The notes under the pieces are model-generated. The model had not been told where the DNA came from, searched no databases, and saw only the letters and a program-made list of their open reading frames with translations. 64,000 bases of DNA from assembly GCF_000371965.1 (NCBI RefSeq), contig NZ_AQUO01000001.1, positions 1,868,001 to 1,932,000 of the forward strand, given 5' to 3'. The position numbers and the translations under genes are program-made. This DNA is from Paracoccus sp. N5 (GTDB lineage: Bacteria; Pseudomonadota; Alphaproteobacteria; Rhodobacterales; Rhodobacteraceae). Of the stretch, positions 1-9,586 are shown piece after piece; within the stretch, counting starts at the first letter, position 1; the number at the start of each line of letters is the position of its first letter.

Positions 1-299
1 GGGCCGGGGTCGGTCTGGTGCGCGGCGGGGCCGGCACGGCGCTGGTCGGCGATGCCGAGACCGTGGCCGAGCGCATCGACGAATACCGCCGCATCGGCAT
101 CGATACCTTCATCCTGTCGGGCTATCCGCACCTGGAAGAGGCCTACAGCTTCGGCGAGCGGGTGCTGCCGCTCCTGCCCCTGGACCATCCGCTGCCGCAG
201 CAGCCGGTCTCGGCGCATCTGGGGCCCTTCGGCGAGACGGTGGGCAACGACCACCGCCCGGCGGCGCAGCGGCCGCAGCTGGCCCTTGCCGGAGGCTGA
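1..299 (+). CDS. ssuD: FMNH2-dependent alkanesulfonate monooxygenase SsuD, C-terminal part
   Basis: Only the last 98 codons are present; the gene runs off the left edge and is read from base 3. SsuD uses reduced FMN and oxygen to release sulfite from alkanesulfonates in the cytoplasm. The visible part has the family's typical C-terminal motifs: LVRGGAGTALVGD, then a helix ending GIDTFILSGYPHLEEAY. That pairing is very characteristic of SsuD among bacterial luciferase-like monooxygenases. The downstream FMN reductase and SsuACB transporter genes on the same strand support the assignment. The final 30 or so residues are Pro/Arg/Ala-rich and variable. Confidence 0.93.
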   Translation, partial: AGVGLVRGGAGTALVGDAETVAERIDEYRRIGIDTFILSGYPHLEEAYSFGERVLPLLPLDHPLPQQPVSAHLGPFGETVGNDHRPAAQRPQLALAGG

Positions 300-303
300 G
301 GCG

Positions 304-1752
304 ATGAACGCGCCCCATTCCCCGGCCCTGCGCGTGGTCATCGTCGGCGGCGGCTTCACCGGCGCGGCGCTGGCCTGGCAACTGGCGCGGATGCGCCTGC
401 CGCTGCGCCTGACCGTGGTCGAGCCGCGCGCCGAGCTGGGGCGAGGGCTGGCCTATTCCGCCACCGACCCGGCGCATCGCATCAACGTGCCGGCGCATCG
501 CATGTCGCTCGACCCCGAGAACCGGACGGATTTCGCCGAATGGCTGGCCGAGAATCCCGACGTGCTGGATGCGCGGGCACGGGCGGGGAATGGCGACATC
601 TTCCCGCAGCGCGCGCTTTTCGGCCGCTACGTGGCCGAGCGGCTGGCGCCGCATCTGCGCTCGGGCGCGCTGCGCCATGTCCGGGCCCGGGTCAGCGACA
701 TCCAGCGCGACGGCGAGGATTCGCTGCTGCTGATGCTGTCGGACGACAGCCGCATCCACGCCGACCTGCTGGTGCTGGCCACCGGCCATCCGGCGCCGGC
801 CCTGCCGCGCGTGCTGTCGGCCATCGCCGATGCGCCGGGGCTGATCGCCGATCCGAACGATGCCGCGCGGCTGGCGCAAGTCCCGGCCGAGGCGCGGGTG
901 CTGATCCTGGGCGCCGCGCTTAGCGCCGCCGATGTGGTGACGACGCTGGAACGCCAGGGCCATCGCGGCCCGATCACCTGCCTGTCGCGGCATGGGCTGC
1001 GCTCGCGCGGGCACGGGCCGGTCGGCCAGGACAGCGATGCCGATTTCACCGACCCGCCGATCCGCAGCGCCTCCGAGCTGCTGCGCCGGGTGCGCCACGC
1101 CATCGTCGACGACCAGGCGCGCGGGCAGGGCTGGCATGCGACCTTCTATCGCCTGCGCGAGCAGGGGCCGGCGATCTGGCAGGCCTTGGGCGACGACGGC
1201 CGCCGCCGGCTGCTGCGCCACCTGCGGGCCTGGTGGGACGTGCACCGCTATCGCCTGCCGCCGCAGACCGAGGCGGTGGTCGAGCGCCTGACGGCCTCGG
1301 GCCGGCTGCGCTACCTGGCCGGACATCTTCTGGCCGCCGAAGAGGCCGCCGCGGGCGAGCTGCGCATCGACTGGCGTCCGCGCGGCGGCGCCTCGGCGCT
1401 GAGCCAGAGCTTCGACCGCGTCATCGTCACCACCGGCCCGGCGCAGGACCGATGTATCGGCGCCAACCCGGCGCTTGGCGCACTCGAGCGGCTGGGGCTG
1501 ATCGCGCCCTGCCCGCTGGGGCTGGGCCTGGCCGTGACCGATGCCTGCGTGGCGCTGTCGGCCCAGGGCCGCCCCGCCGAGCAGGTTCTGGTCGCAGGTC
1601 CGCTGGCGCGCGGCCATGTCGGCGAACTGGTCGGCGCCCCGGAATGCGCCGCCCACGCCCGCGCGGTTGCCCGCCGCATCGCCCGGCACGCGCTGCTGAC
1701 CCCCATCCTGCGCAGCCCCGGCCAACCGGCCCCGGCTGCCCATCCATCCTGA
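304..1752 (+). CDS. FAD/NAD(P)-binding protein (NAD_binding_9 type)
   Basis: 482 aa, starting at an ATG 4 bp after the ssuD stop. Residues 15-20 form a GGGFTG dinucleotide-binding loop in a classic beta-alpha-beta fold. A LLVLATGHP strand lies near residue 157, and a second Rossmann-like loop, LILGAALSAAD, near 200. This layout fits the FAD/NAD(P)-binding family often found beside sulfur or siderophore oxidation genes. Its placement between ssuD and the FMN reductase suggests a flavin-dependent redox step in organosulfur use, but no substrate can be read from the sequence. An upstream ATG in the same frame (52) would overlap ssuD and is rejected. Confidence 0.85.
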   Translation: MNAPHSPALRVVIVGGGFTGAALAWQLARMRLPLRLTVVEPRAELGRGLAYSATDPAHRINVPAHRMSLDPENRTDFAEWLAENPDVLDARARAGNGDIFPQRALFGRYVAERLAPHLRSGALRHVRARVSDIQRDGEDSLLLMLSDDSRIHADLLVLATGHPAPALPRVLSAIADAPGLIADPNDAARLAQVPAEARVLILGAALSAADVVTTLERQGHRGPITCLSRHGLRSRGHGPVGQDSDADFTDPPIRSASELLRRVRHAIVDDQARGQGWHATFYRLREQGPAIWQALGDDGRRRLLRHLRAWWDVHRYRLPPQTEAVVERLTASGRLRYLAGHLLAAEEAAAGELRIDWRPRGGASALSQSFDRVIVTTGPAQDRCIGANPALGALERLGLIAPCPLGLGLAVTDACVALSAQGRPAEQVLVAGPLARGHVGELVGAPECAAHARAVARRIARHALLTPILRSPGQPAPAAHPS

Positions 1753-1781
1753 TCCCAGGGACCAACCGACAGGAGATCCTC

Positions 1782-2366
1782 ATGTCCACCCTGACCATCG
1801 CCGGCTTTGCCGGCAGCTTTTCCGCGCCCTCGCGCAGCCGCGCCCTGGTGCAGGCCGCCGTCGACCTGACGGCCGACCGCTTCGGTGCCATCGGCCATGT
1901 CTTCGACCTGGCCGACCTGGGCCCGTCGCTGGGCCATGCCCGCCGGCTGGCTGATCTGGAGCCCGAGGCGTTGGCCCATGTGACCGAGCTGATCCGCGCC
2001 GATGCGCTGGTCATCGCGAGCCCGGTCCACAAGGGCAGCTATGCGGGGCTGTTCAAGCATGTCTTCGACCTGCTCGACCCCGACATGCTGGCCGGCAAGC
2101 CGGTCCTGCTGGCCGCGACCGGCGGCGGCGACCGCCACGCGCTGGTGATCGAGCACCAGCTGCGCCCGCTTTTCGGTTTCTTCGAGGCGCAGCCGCTGGC
2201 CACCGGCGTCTATGTCGCGGATCGCGAATTCGTCGGCGGCAAGCTGGCCGACGATGCCGCCCATGCGCGGCTCAGCCGGGCGGTGAACCAGTTCGCGCCT
2301 TTCCTCGCCCCCTATTCCCTGCCCCAGCCGGCGGCCGACGCCGCGCCCCTTCTGCAAGCATTCTGA
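1782..2366 (+). CDS. ssuE: NAD(P)H-dependent FMN reductase (SsuE/MsuE type)
   Basis: 194 aa flavodoxin-like reductase that would supply FMNH2 to SsuD. The phosphate-binding loop GSFSAPSRSRAL is at residues 10-21, and the flavin-contacting ASPVHKGSYAGLFKHVFD segment is near 83-100. AGGAGATCC precedes the ATG at a normal distance. The order monooxygenase, flavoprotein, reductase, then transporter matches sulfonate-utilisation operons. SsuE and MsuE are close relatives and cannot be told apart by eye; the role is clear, the exact symbol less so. Confidence 0.87.
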   Translation: MSTLTIAGFAGSFSAPSRSRALVQAAVDLTADRFGAIGHVFDLADLGPSLGHARRLADLEPEALAHVTELIRADALVIASPVHKGSYAGLFKHVFDLLDPDMLAGKPVLLAATGGGDRHALVIEHQLRPLFGFFEAQPLATGVYVADREFVGGKLADDAAHARLSRAVNQFAPFLAPYSLPQPAADAAPLLQAF

Positions 2367-2376
2367 GAGGATCACC

Positions 2377-3360
2377 ATGACCATCACCATCTCGCGCCGC
2401 GGCGCAATCGGACTGGGCCTGGCCGCGGCGCTGGCGCCCCTGGCCGCCCCGGGCGTGCTGCGCGCCGCCCCGGCCAGGACCCTGCGCGTCGGCTGGCAGA
2501 AGGGCGGGCTCCTGGGTCTCGTCAAGGGCTCGGGCGCCTTCGAGCAGGCGCTGGCCGACCAGGGCATCAGCGTCAGCTGGTCCGAGTTCACCTCGGGCCC
2601 GCCGCTGCTCGAGGCCTTGTCGGCCAATGCGCTGGACTTCGGCTATACCGGCAACGTGCCGCCGATCTTTGCCCATGCCGCGCGTGGCAACCTGGTCTTC
2701 GTCGGCGCGGGCCAGGGCTCGCGCGAGGGGCATGCCATCCTGGTGCCCGGGGATTCGCCGATCCGGAAGGTCGAGGATCTGAAAGGCCAGACCGTGGCCT
2801 TCAAACGCGGCAGCTCGGCGCATTACGCCACCATCAAGCTGCTGCGCGCCGCCGGCTTGACGCTGGACGACATCGAGCCGCAGGACCTGGCGCCGCCCGA
2901 TGCCATCGCCGCCTTCGACGCCGGCGCCATCGGGGCCTGGACGATCTGGGATCCCTATTTCGCCTCGGCCGAGGCGCGGCCCAACACCCGCGTGCTGATC
3001 ACGACCGAGGGGCTGGAGCCGGACTACAACTTCTATTCCGCCAATGCCGATTACGCCCGCGAGAACCCCGAGCTGATCGGCCGGCTGGTCAAGACCGTGC
3101 AGGCGGTGGGCCAGAAGGGCCAGGCCGACCTGCCGGCGACCATCACCACCTTCTCGAAGGAAACCGGCCTGCCGGCCCCGGTCATCGAGCGCTTCCTGAC
3201 CCGCAAGGGCAGCGACCTCGGGCTGGTCGGATTCGTCGAGTCCAAGCATGTCGCCTATGAACAGGCCCTGGCCGACGAGTTTTTGAAGCTGGGCATCATC
3301 CCGCGGAAGCTGGACATCGCCTCGGTGGTCTGGACGCCGGCCGCGGGACAGGGGGCGTGA
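2377..3360 (+). CDS. ssuA: Aliphatic sulfonate ABC transporter substrate-binding protein SsuA
   Basis: 327 aa periplasmic receptor of the SsuA/nitrate-taurine binding family. It has an N-terminal export signal with a twin-arginine-like SRRGAIGLGLAAALA stretch, so Tat export is possible. The mature start runs into TLRVGWQKGG. Family landmarks include GYTGNVPPIFAHA near residue 89, FKRGSSAHYATIKLL near 145 and GAWTIWDPYFASAEA near 187. A 10-bp gap to the reductase and a 1-bp gap to the permease show one transcript. Ligand class follows from the ssuD/ssuE context. Confidence 0.93.
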   Translation: MTITISRRGAIGLGLAAALAPLAAPGVLRAAPARTLRVGWQKGGLLGLVKGSGAFEQALADQGISVSWSEFTSGPPLLEALSANALDFGYTGNVPPIFAHAARGNLVFVGAGQGSREGHAILVPGDSPIRKVEDLKGQTVAFKRGSSAHYATIKLLRAAGLTLDDIEPQDLAPPDAIAAFDAGAIGAWTIWDPYFASAEARPNTRVLITTEGLEPDYNFYSANADYARENPELIGRLVKTVQAVGQKGQADLPATITTFSKETGLPAPVIERFLTRKGSDLGLVGFVESKHVAYEQALADEFLKLGIIPRKLDIASVVWTPAAGQGA

Positions 3361-3361
3361 C

Positions 3362-4180
3362 ATGAGCCTGGCCGAAACCCTGAACGTGCAGCGCCTGGCC
3401 AGCTGGCGGCCGGGCCTGCTCTCCTCGGCGGCGCTGCTGCCCTATGCGGTGCCGGCGGCGATCCTTGCGCTGTGGGAGGTTGCCGGCGCCACCGGGCTGG
3501 TCGCGGATACGGTGCTGCCGCGCCCCTCGACCATCCTGGCCACGGGCGCGCGCATGACCGCCTCGGGCGAGCTTTTCACCCATCTCGGCGTCTCGGCGGC
3601 GCGGGCGCTGGCGGGGCTGGTCATCGGCGGCGGCATCGGCTTTGCGCTGGGGGTCGCGAACGGCGTCTCGCGCCTGTCCGAGACGCTGACCGACACCACG
3701 CTGCAGATGATCCGCAACATTCCGCACCTGGCGCTGATCCCGCTGGTGATCCTGTGGTTCGGCATCGGCGAAGGGGCCAAGCTGTTCCTGGTGGCGCTCG
3801 GCGTGTTCTTCCCGATCTACCTGAACACGCTGCACGGCATCCGCAACGTCGATCCGCAGTTGATCGAGATGGGCCGGGCCTATGGCATGAACGGTCGCAC
3901 CCTGTTCCGCCGCGTGGTGCTGCCCGGCGCGCTGCCCTCGATCTTCGTCGGGCTGCGCTATGGCCTCGGCATCATGTGGCTGACACTGATCGTGGCGGAA
4001 ACGCTCTCGGCCTCGTCGGGCCTGGGCTACATGGCGATGCAGGCGCGCGAATTCATGGTGCTGGACGTCGTCGTGCTGTCGATCCTGCTTTACGCGGCAC
4101 TCGGCAAGCTGGCCGACACGCTGACCCGCGCGCTGGAGCGCCGCGCCCTGAAATGGAGCCCCGCCTATGCAAGCCGCTAG
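3362..4180 (+). CDS. ssuC: Aliphatic sulfonate ABC transporter permease SsuC
   Basis: 272 aa inner-membrane permease of the BPD_transp_1 family with about six hydrophobic segments. The EAA loop that contacts the ATPase is near residues 168-192 (EMGRAYGMNGRTLFRRVVLPG). It starts one base after the ssuA stop codon and its 3' end overlaps ssuB by 14 bp, so the two are probably translationally coupled. Length is normal for the family. Confidence 0.94.
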   Translation: MSLAETLNVQRLASWRPGLLSSAALLPYAVPAAILALWEVAGATGLVADTVLPRPSTILATGARMTASGELFTHLGVSAARALAGLVIGGGIGFALGVANGVSRLSETLTDTTLQMIRNIPHLALIPLVILWFGIGEGAKLFLVALGVFFPIYLNTLHGIRNVDPQLIEMGRAYGMNGRTLFRRVVLPGALPSIFVGLRYGLGIMWLTLIVAETLSASSGLGYMAMQAREFMVLDVVVLSILLYAALGKLADTLTRALERRALKWSPAYASR

Positions 4181-4946
4181 CATCCTGCCCCGCGACATCC
4201 CGATCCCGCCCATGCTGCGCGACCGGACGGCCGGTGCCGAGGTGCAGCTGCGTGGCCTGGGCCGCAGCTTCGGCGGCCAGCGCGTGCTGGCGAACCTGGA
4301 CCTGACGGTGCGGCCGGGCGAGTTCCTGTCCATCGTCGGCAAAAGCGGCTGCGGCAAGTCCACGCTGCTGCGGCTGGTCGCCGGGCTGGACCAGCCCAGC
4401 TCGGGCAGCGTCGCCGTGGACGGGCTGCCGGCCGAGACTGGCGGCGAGCGGGCGCGGATCATGTTCCAGGAGCCGCGCCTGCTGCCCTGGGCCTCGGTGG
4501 CCGAGAACGTCGCCCTGGGGCTGCGGCGCGGGCGCGACGACCGCGCCGTGGCCGAGGCGCTGGATTCGGTGCAGCTGGCCGACAAGGCCGGGTTCTGGCC
4601 GGCGCAGCTGTCGGGCGGGCAGCGTCAGCGCGTGGCGCTGGCGCGGGCGCTGGTCAGCCATCCGGGCCTTCTGCTGCTTGACGAGCCGCTGGGCGCGCTC
4701 GATGCGCTGACCCGGCTGACCATGCAGAACCTGATCCGCGACATGCACGACCGCGCGGGCTTCACCGCGATCCTGGTGACGCATGACGTGGCCGAGGCGG
4801 TGGCGCTGTCCGACCGGGTGATCGTGCTGGGGCAGGGCGGCATTCTCAGCGAGACCCGCATCCTGCGCGTCGGTCCCGCCAGGCGCGGCAGCGCCGAACT
4901 GGCCGCCGTCGAGGCCGAGATCCTGGAGGCGATCTTTGCCGCATGA
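4167..4946 (+). CDS. ssuB: Aliphatic sulfonate ABC transporter ATP-binding protein SsuB
   Basis: 259 aa ABC ATPase. Walker A GKSGCGKST is at residues 58-66, signature LSGGQ near 148, and Walker B LLLLDEP near 168, followed by a D-loop and the switch histidine in VTHDVAEAV. It energises uptake through SsuC. The ATG lies inside the end of ssuC. It is the last gene of the operon: a GC-rich hairpin follows within a few bases of the stop. Confidence 0.95.
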   Translation: MQAASILPRDIPIPPMLRDRTAGAEVQLRGLGRSFGGQRVLANLDLTVRPGEFLSIVGKSGCGKSTLLRLVAGLDQPSSGSVAVDGLPAETGGERARIMFQEPRLLPWASVAENVALGLRRGRDDRAVAEALDSVQLADKAGFWPAQLSGGQRQRVALARALVSHPGLLLLDEPLGALDALTRLTMQNLIRDMHDRAGFTAILVTHDVAEAVALSDRVIVLGQGGILSETRILRVGPARRGSAELAAVEAEILEAIFAA

Positions 4947-4950
4947 TTGC

Positions 4951-4976
4951 GGGCCGCGCTGCAAGGCGCGGCCCGT
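4951..4976 (+). terminator. Hairpin after ssuB
   Basis: GGGCCGCGC (4951-4959) pairs with GCGCGGCCC (4966-4974) around a 6-nt loop. There is no real T-run after it. It sits between the convergent ssuB and the minus-strand DUF533 gene, so it may act in both directions. Confidence 0.6.
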
Positions 4977-4982
4977 TCCTGC

Positions 4983-5909
4983 TCAGGCGTAGAGGTTGAT
5001 GACACCGACCTTTTCGTGGATGCCGTTCACGGTCTGCTTGTCGAGCCCCAGGCCCTCGGCCAGCTGGTGCAGGTATTCGGCCTCCTTGCGGTTGTCGAAT
5101 TCGATCGCCATCAGCGACATCAGATAGACCTGCGGCCCGGCGCCCTCGGGCACCTCGCGCGCCAGCGCGGCGGCATCGACCGGCGCGGCCATCTGCTCGC
5201 GGATGAAGGCGCGCTCTTCCTCGTCCAACTCGCCGAACTCGGCCATCAGCTTGGCCTTCTCGGCCTCGTCGATCTCGCCATCCGATTTCGCGGCCTGGAT
5301 CATCGCCTTCAGCATCAGCCCGGCCAAGGCGTTCTGTTCCGGCGTCGGCGCGGTCGCGGGCTCGTCCCCGGTCGCCAGCGCCTCGTTGAAGAGATCGCCG
5401 AAGCTGGAATCGTTCTGGGGCTGCGAATCCTTCTGCGCCAGCCCGCTGCTGGCGGGCGTGCCCGCCTGCGCGGCGCCGCGCTGACCCAAGAGGTCGCCCA
5501 GGATGCCGCCAAGGCCACCGGCCGCCGCACCGCCCAGGACGCCGCCCAGGCCCCCGCCCGAGCTGCTGCCCGCGGCGCCGCGCCCGCCGGTCAGCTGGTC
5601 GAGAATGCCGCCGAGGCCGCCCGAGGTGCCGGCCTGCCGCGGCGAATTCGGCCCGTCATAGACGCTGCCCGAGCCGGCGCCGCCGCGCCCGCCCAGCACC
5701 TGGCCCAGCATGCCGCCCAGGCCCCCCGAGCCCGCCCCGCGGCTGCCGCCCTGTCCGGTATTGCTGCCCAGCAGGTCGTCGAGCAACCCGCCCGAGCCTT
5801 GCCTGCCGCCTTGCTGCGACCGGTTCTGGGCGTTCTTCATCATGGTGCCGATGCCCTTGGCCAGCATGACGCCGGCCGCGACGCGGGCGAGGGATTTCAT
5901 CAGGCTCAT
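4983..5909 (-). CDS. DUF533 / TerB-like protein with Gly/Gln-rich linker
   Basis: 308 aa. The start is chosen at 5909 because CGGAGG lies 6 nt upstream of that ATG on the minus strand. The first 25 residues include a short hydrophobic, glycine-containing helix (VAAGVMLAKGIG). Residues about 28-150 are low-complexity Gly/Ser/Gln with many GGLGG runs. The C-terminal 110 residues are a helical TerB-like domain (AAKSDGEIDEAEKAKLMAEF, then REQMAAPVDAAALAREV) as in DUF533/YebE proteins. Function is unknown; a membrane-peripheral, metal- or stress-related role is only a family-level guess. It faces tuf copy 1 across a 219-bp divergent intergenic region. Confidence 0.82.
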   Translation of the reverse strand: MSLMKSLARVAAGVMLAKGIGTMMKNAQNRSQQGGRQGSGGLLDDLLGSNTGQGGSRGAGSGGLGGMLGQVLGGRGGAGSGSVYDGPNSPRQAGTSGGLGGILDQLTGGRGAAGSSSGGGLGGVLGGAAAGGLGGILGDLLGQRGAAQAGTPASSGLAQKDSQPQNDSSFGDLFNEALATGDEPATAPTPEQNALAGLMLKAMIQAAKSDGEIDEAEKAKLMAEFGELDEEERAFIREQMAAPVDAAALAREVPEGAGPQVYLMSLMAIEFDNRKEAEYLHQLAEGLGLDKQTVNGIHEKVGVINLYA

Positions 5910-6041
5910 CGTTATCCTCCGGGAGCGTGGTTGGGGCCCCGGGACCGGGCACCCTTCTGTCCGCAACTGCAACGCGGCCACCCGGTTTCGGTTCCGCCAG
6001 GCCACGCCGCAAGATGGGCGCCCCGAAAGGCCCGGCTGCCC

Positions 6042-6068
6042 TTGATTTTTCCCCGGCACGATTATAAG
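6042..6068 (+). promoter_or_regulatory. Possible promoter of tuf copy 1
   Basis: TTGATT (6042-6047) and TATAAG (6063-6068) are separated by 15 bp, shorter than ideal. They lie about 60 bp upstream of the tuf start, and an AGGAGG ribosome site follows at 6118-6123. Weak candidate. Confidence 0.35.
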
Positions 6069-6128
6069 TCGCGGCGGATGTTTCACGACGGGGCTGTCGC
6101 GCGGGTGGCCCCCCGATAGGAGGCCATG

Positions 6129-7304
<1,176 letters not shown>

Positions 7305-7393
7305 TGCTGCGGGGCGGGGCCCCGGTCCCGCCCGGTCGAGACATCGCCCGGTGATCCCGGTCCGAGCGATCGGCGGGATATCGCGGCGAGACG

Positions 7394-7429
7394 GGCCTGC
7401 CCTGGAGACGGGGCGGGCCTTTTGCTTTT
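7394..7429 (+). terminator. Terminator after tuf copy 1
   Basis: GGCCTGCCC (7394-7402) pairs with GGGCGGGCC (7411-7419), allowing one G-U pair, around an 8-nt loop. TTTTGCTTTT follows. This is a good intrinsic terminator. Confidence 0.8.
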
Positions 7430-7452
7430 GGCGCCGCCGCTGCCGGGGCGCT

Positions 7453-7489
7453 GCCCCGGACCCCGGGATATTTCAGCAAGAAAGAAGAA
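7453..7489 (+). repeat. Short intergenic repeat element, copy 1
   Basis: A GC-rich CCCCGGACCCCGGGATATTT core is followed by CAGCAAGAAAGAAGAA. It recurs identically at 35841-35877 and in diverged form at 63766-63796. It lies downstream of genes in each case. Confidence 0.55.
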
Positions 7490-7494
7490 GGGGG

Positions 7495-8069
7495 CGGGGG
7501 GCGCCGGACAGCGCAGCCGGCGCCCCCTGCGGCTCTGCCGGCCCCTTCTCGGCTGCAAAGGGTTCCCCGGGGCTTTCTCCGGGCGCCGCGAAGCCCGGGA
7601 GCGGAACATGAAGGCCCGAGATGGGGAGCCGAAGGAAAGCGCTTGGCTGGTGCCACGGCAGGAACAGAGAAGATGAGGCGGCGGTTGCCGCGTGGCGCGG
7701 CCGGTGGCGGGTCTGGTAAGAGGCGCGCGTCCGTCAAGTCGGGAGAGAGGCGCGGAGGAATTGCAAATTTCGACGGCGCGACCGGAGGCCAGGCGGCGGT
7801 AGCCGGGGTTCTCCGCCGGTTTTCCTGCGAATTTCCAGAACATCCCGGCGCGACGCAATGGCGGCTGGACCACAATGGCCGGCGTCTGTGGCGCGGGTCG
7901 GTGCCAGATGGCGGCCATGAGCGGCAGGAAGAGAAGAACGGCGAAGCACCTCAGCTCCCATGATCGCTGGCTGATCTGACTGGGTCGGCGGCCTCTCCCG
8001 CGGCGTTCTCCGTTCGAGGGTTGCACCAGATTGGCTAGTGCCGAGCCTCGAGAATGGGGGAGAGACCCC
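7495..8069. other. Gene-poor stretch after tuf copy 1
   Basis: I see no supportable gene. Open frames on both strands lack family-like residues, and start sites lack ribosome sites. One minus-strand frame contains a short hydrophobic run (CFAVLLFLPLMAAIW) but the rest is Arg/Pro-rich out-of-frame-like text. The right end may belong to the upstream non-coding end of the decayed IS110 element that follows. Confidence 0.5.
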
Positions 8070-8773
8070 ATGGAGAGGAGCAGGTTCATCAGGCTGGGCG
8101 TTCATCAGGCGTCGATCTCTGTCATCCTTGCGCGTGGCGAGCGCGGCGGTGAGGTTTGGCACCGGGGCTCCGTGTCCAGTGGTTGCGGCGGTTCAGGCGA
8201 TGCGCGGCGTCGGGTTCATCGTCGCGGTGACGGTCGTGGCGGAGGTCGGGGACTTTCACCGCTCCGACAGTCCGCGCCAGCCTGTTGGCCGGTCTTGGGC
8301 TGACAACGGTGGGGCCTTCCAGCAGGGCCAGTATGCGCCGGGGCGGCGGGCGCGGTCTCGCCTGACGCGCGCCTGTCGAGGGCGCCTGGAGTTGTCGGAT
8401 GCCGGCACGGGTCAGCGTGAGGCTTCCGGCCCGGCTCGAGGCGCTGCCTTGGGTGGTGCGACATCGCCTGGGGCAGTTCAGGATGTGCCAGCGATACCGC
8501 CGTCCGGTTGTAGCAGGAAAGCCGAAGGTCGTTGTCGTGACGGCGATTGCGCGCGATGTCGGGTTTTGCCTGGGCGATCGCCAGAGCGGTGATAATGCCG
8601 CCTCTGTTGCCGCTCGTCGAGGCCGTCTGAAAAGAGCGCCTCGACCTTTTCGATGTGTAGGGTTGGAGACGAAACGCGGCGGGGGAACCTCGTGCGCTGT
8701 CAGGGGCCGACACTGTCGATGCCCGATCCTTGGACCGGGGCAGCTGCAGGACGAAACCACGGTCATGCGGTAA
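8070..8773 (+). pseudogene. Decayed, internally deleted IS110-family transposase
   Basis: Fragments of an IS110-type transposase can be read in order but in different frames. From 8070, MERSRFIRLGVHQASISV followed by GGEVWHRGSV resembles the N-terminal start of these enzymes. From about 8184, VVAAVQAMRGVGFIVAVTVV then AEVGDF is the start of the C-terminal Transposase_20 domain. From 8399, MPARVSVRLPARLEALP, then MCQRYRRPVVAGKPKVVVVT and AIARD, is its end. The central catalytic region is missing and at least two frameshifts and an in-frame stop separate the pieces. It is certainly inactive. IS110 is named from motif memory, not from a search. Confidence 0.75.
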
Positions 8774-8901
8774 TCGACCCACGCATGAGAGCTTGCTCGA
8801 CCGTCGTCCCGGTTCCGCCTCCTGCCACGCGCATCTCACGGCGCAGCCGGCCAAGCCGGAATATCTTTCGTGAAACAAGGGGTTGGCTGCGAGCGTGAGA
8901 G

Positions 8902-9051
8902 CAGGCTGCTGAAAAAGGATTCTGAAGGCGGCGCGGCGGAAATCGTTCTCGCAAAATCGGCCTGGAAATGAGGAATTTTCGGCCAATTCGAGGCGGATTT
9001 CCCGGTTTCTCGCCCACGTTGTCCTGTCGTACAGACCTTTTCAGCAGTCTG
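8902..9051. mobile_element. 150-bp MITE-like element with terminal inverted repeats
   Basis: Left end CAGGCTGCTGAAAAAGG (8902-8918) and the reverse complement of the right end (9036-9051), CAGACTGCTGAAAAGG, match except for one substitution and one indel. The interior has no gene. CTGCTGAAAAA ends are typical of some IS5/IS1182-like elements, so this may be a non-autonomous derivative or a solo remnant. No target-site duplication is evident. Confidence 0.5.
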
Positions 9052-9194
9052 TCAGGCGTCGAGTACTTGGTCCCCCCGGCCTGCACCAGCCCTGTCCAAT
9101 GTGGCAGGTCCGGCGACTGCCGGGGCTTGCGCCGTTGACCGGCGCCGGCTTCTGGCCCAAACTCCGCAAAAGCCACGACGATGCGATCAAGCCC

Positions 9195-9488
9195 ATGTGC
9201 CAGATCTTTGCCGGGCAAGACCCGGAACGCTATGAATCCGTGACGCGGCGGCTGCGGCTGAACGGGCAATCGACCTCGATCCGGCTCGAGCGGGCCTTCT
9301 GGCGCATCCTCGACGACATCGCCGCGCGCGAAGGCGTCTCGACCCCGGCCTTCATCTCCAAGCTGCATGCCGAGGTGCTGGAACGCCATGGCGAGGCCCG
9401 GAACTTCACCTCGCTGCTGCGCTGCGCCTGCACCATCCACCTGGGCGAGGAGCAGACGCTGTCCCCCCATCGCATCGCCGCGGAATGA
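9195..9488 (+). CDS. Ribbon-helix-helix domain protein (RHH_4 type)
   Basis: 97 aa. The start at 9195 is chosen because the family begins MC(x)IFxGxDPExYES; the longer frame from 9099 adds unrelated residues. It continues TRRLRLNGQSTSIRLERAFW and ends NFTSLLRCACTIHL, both highly typical of RHH_4 proteins common in Alphaproteobacteria. RHH proteins usually bind DNA as dimers, and this one may regulate a nearby promoter. The target is unknown. The ribosome site is weak. Confidence 0.82.
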   Translation: MCQIFAGQDPERYESVTRRLRLNGQSTSIRLERAFWRILDDIAAREGVSTPAFISKLHAEVLERHGEARNFTSLLRCACTIHLGEEQTLSPHRIAAE

Positions 9489-9510
9489 TTTTCCGCCGCA
9501 ATCGCATGCT

Positions 9511-9528
9511 GTAGTAATCCGCTACTAC
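9511..9528. promoter_or_regulatory. Dyad operator candidate before the glyoxalase/GMC cluster
   Basis: GTAGTA (9511-9516) and TACTAC (9523-9528) are perfect inverted half-sites with a 6-bp spacer, 59 bp upstream of the GTG start of the glyoxalase gene. It looks like a binding site for a dimeric regulator acting on the 9587-12141 genes. The regulator is not identified. Confidence 0.45.
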
Positions 9529-9586
9529 CCGGCCCGCTTTCGCCGCCCCTAGTCTGGTGCCAAGGCAACCACGAAGGAGGGAAGGC

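Noticed and set aside
4947..6119. Plus-strand frame opposite the DUF533 gene
   Set aside because: The minus strand has a proper start, ribosome site and a domain; the plus frame is Ala/Gln/Arg-rich shadow.
8216..8986. Minus-strand frame across the IS110 relic and the inverted-repeat element
   Set aside because: The plus-strand transposase fragments explain this DNA better.
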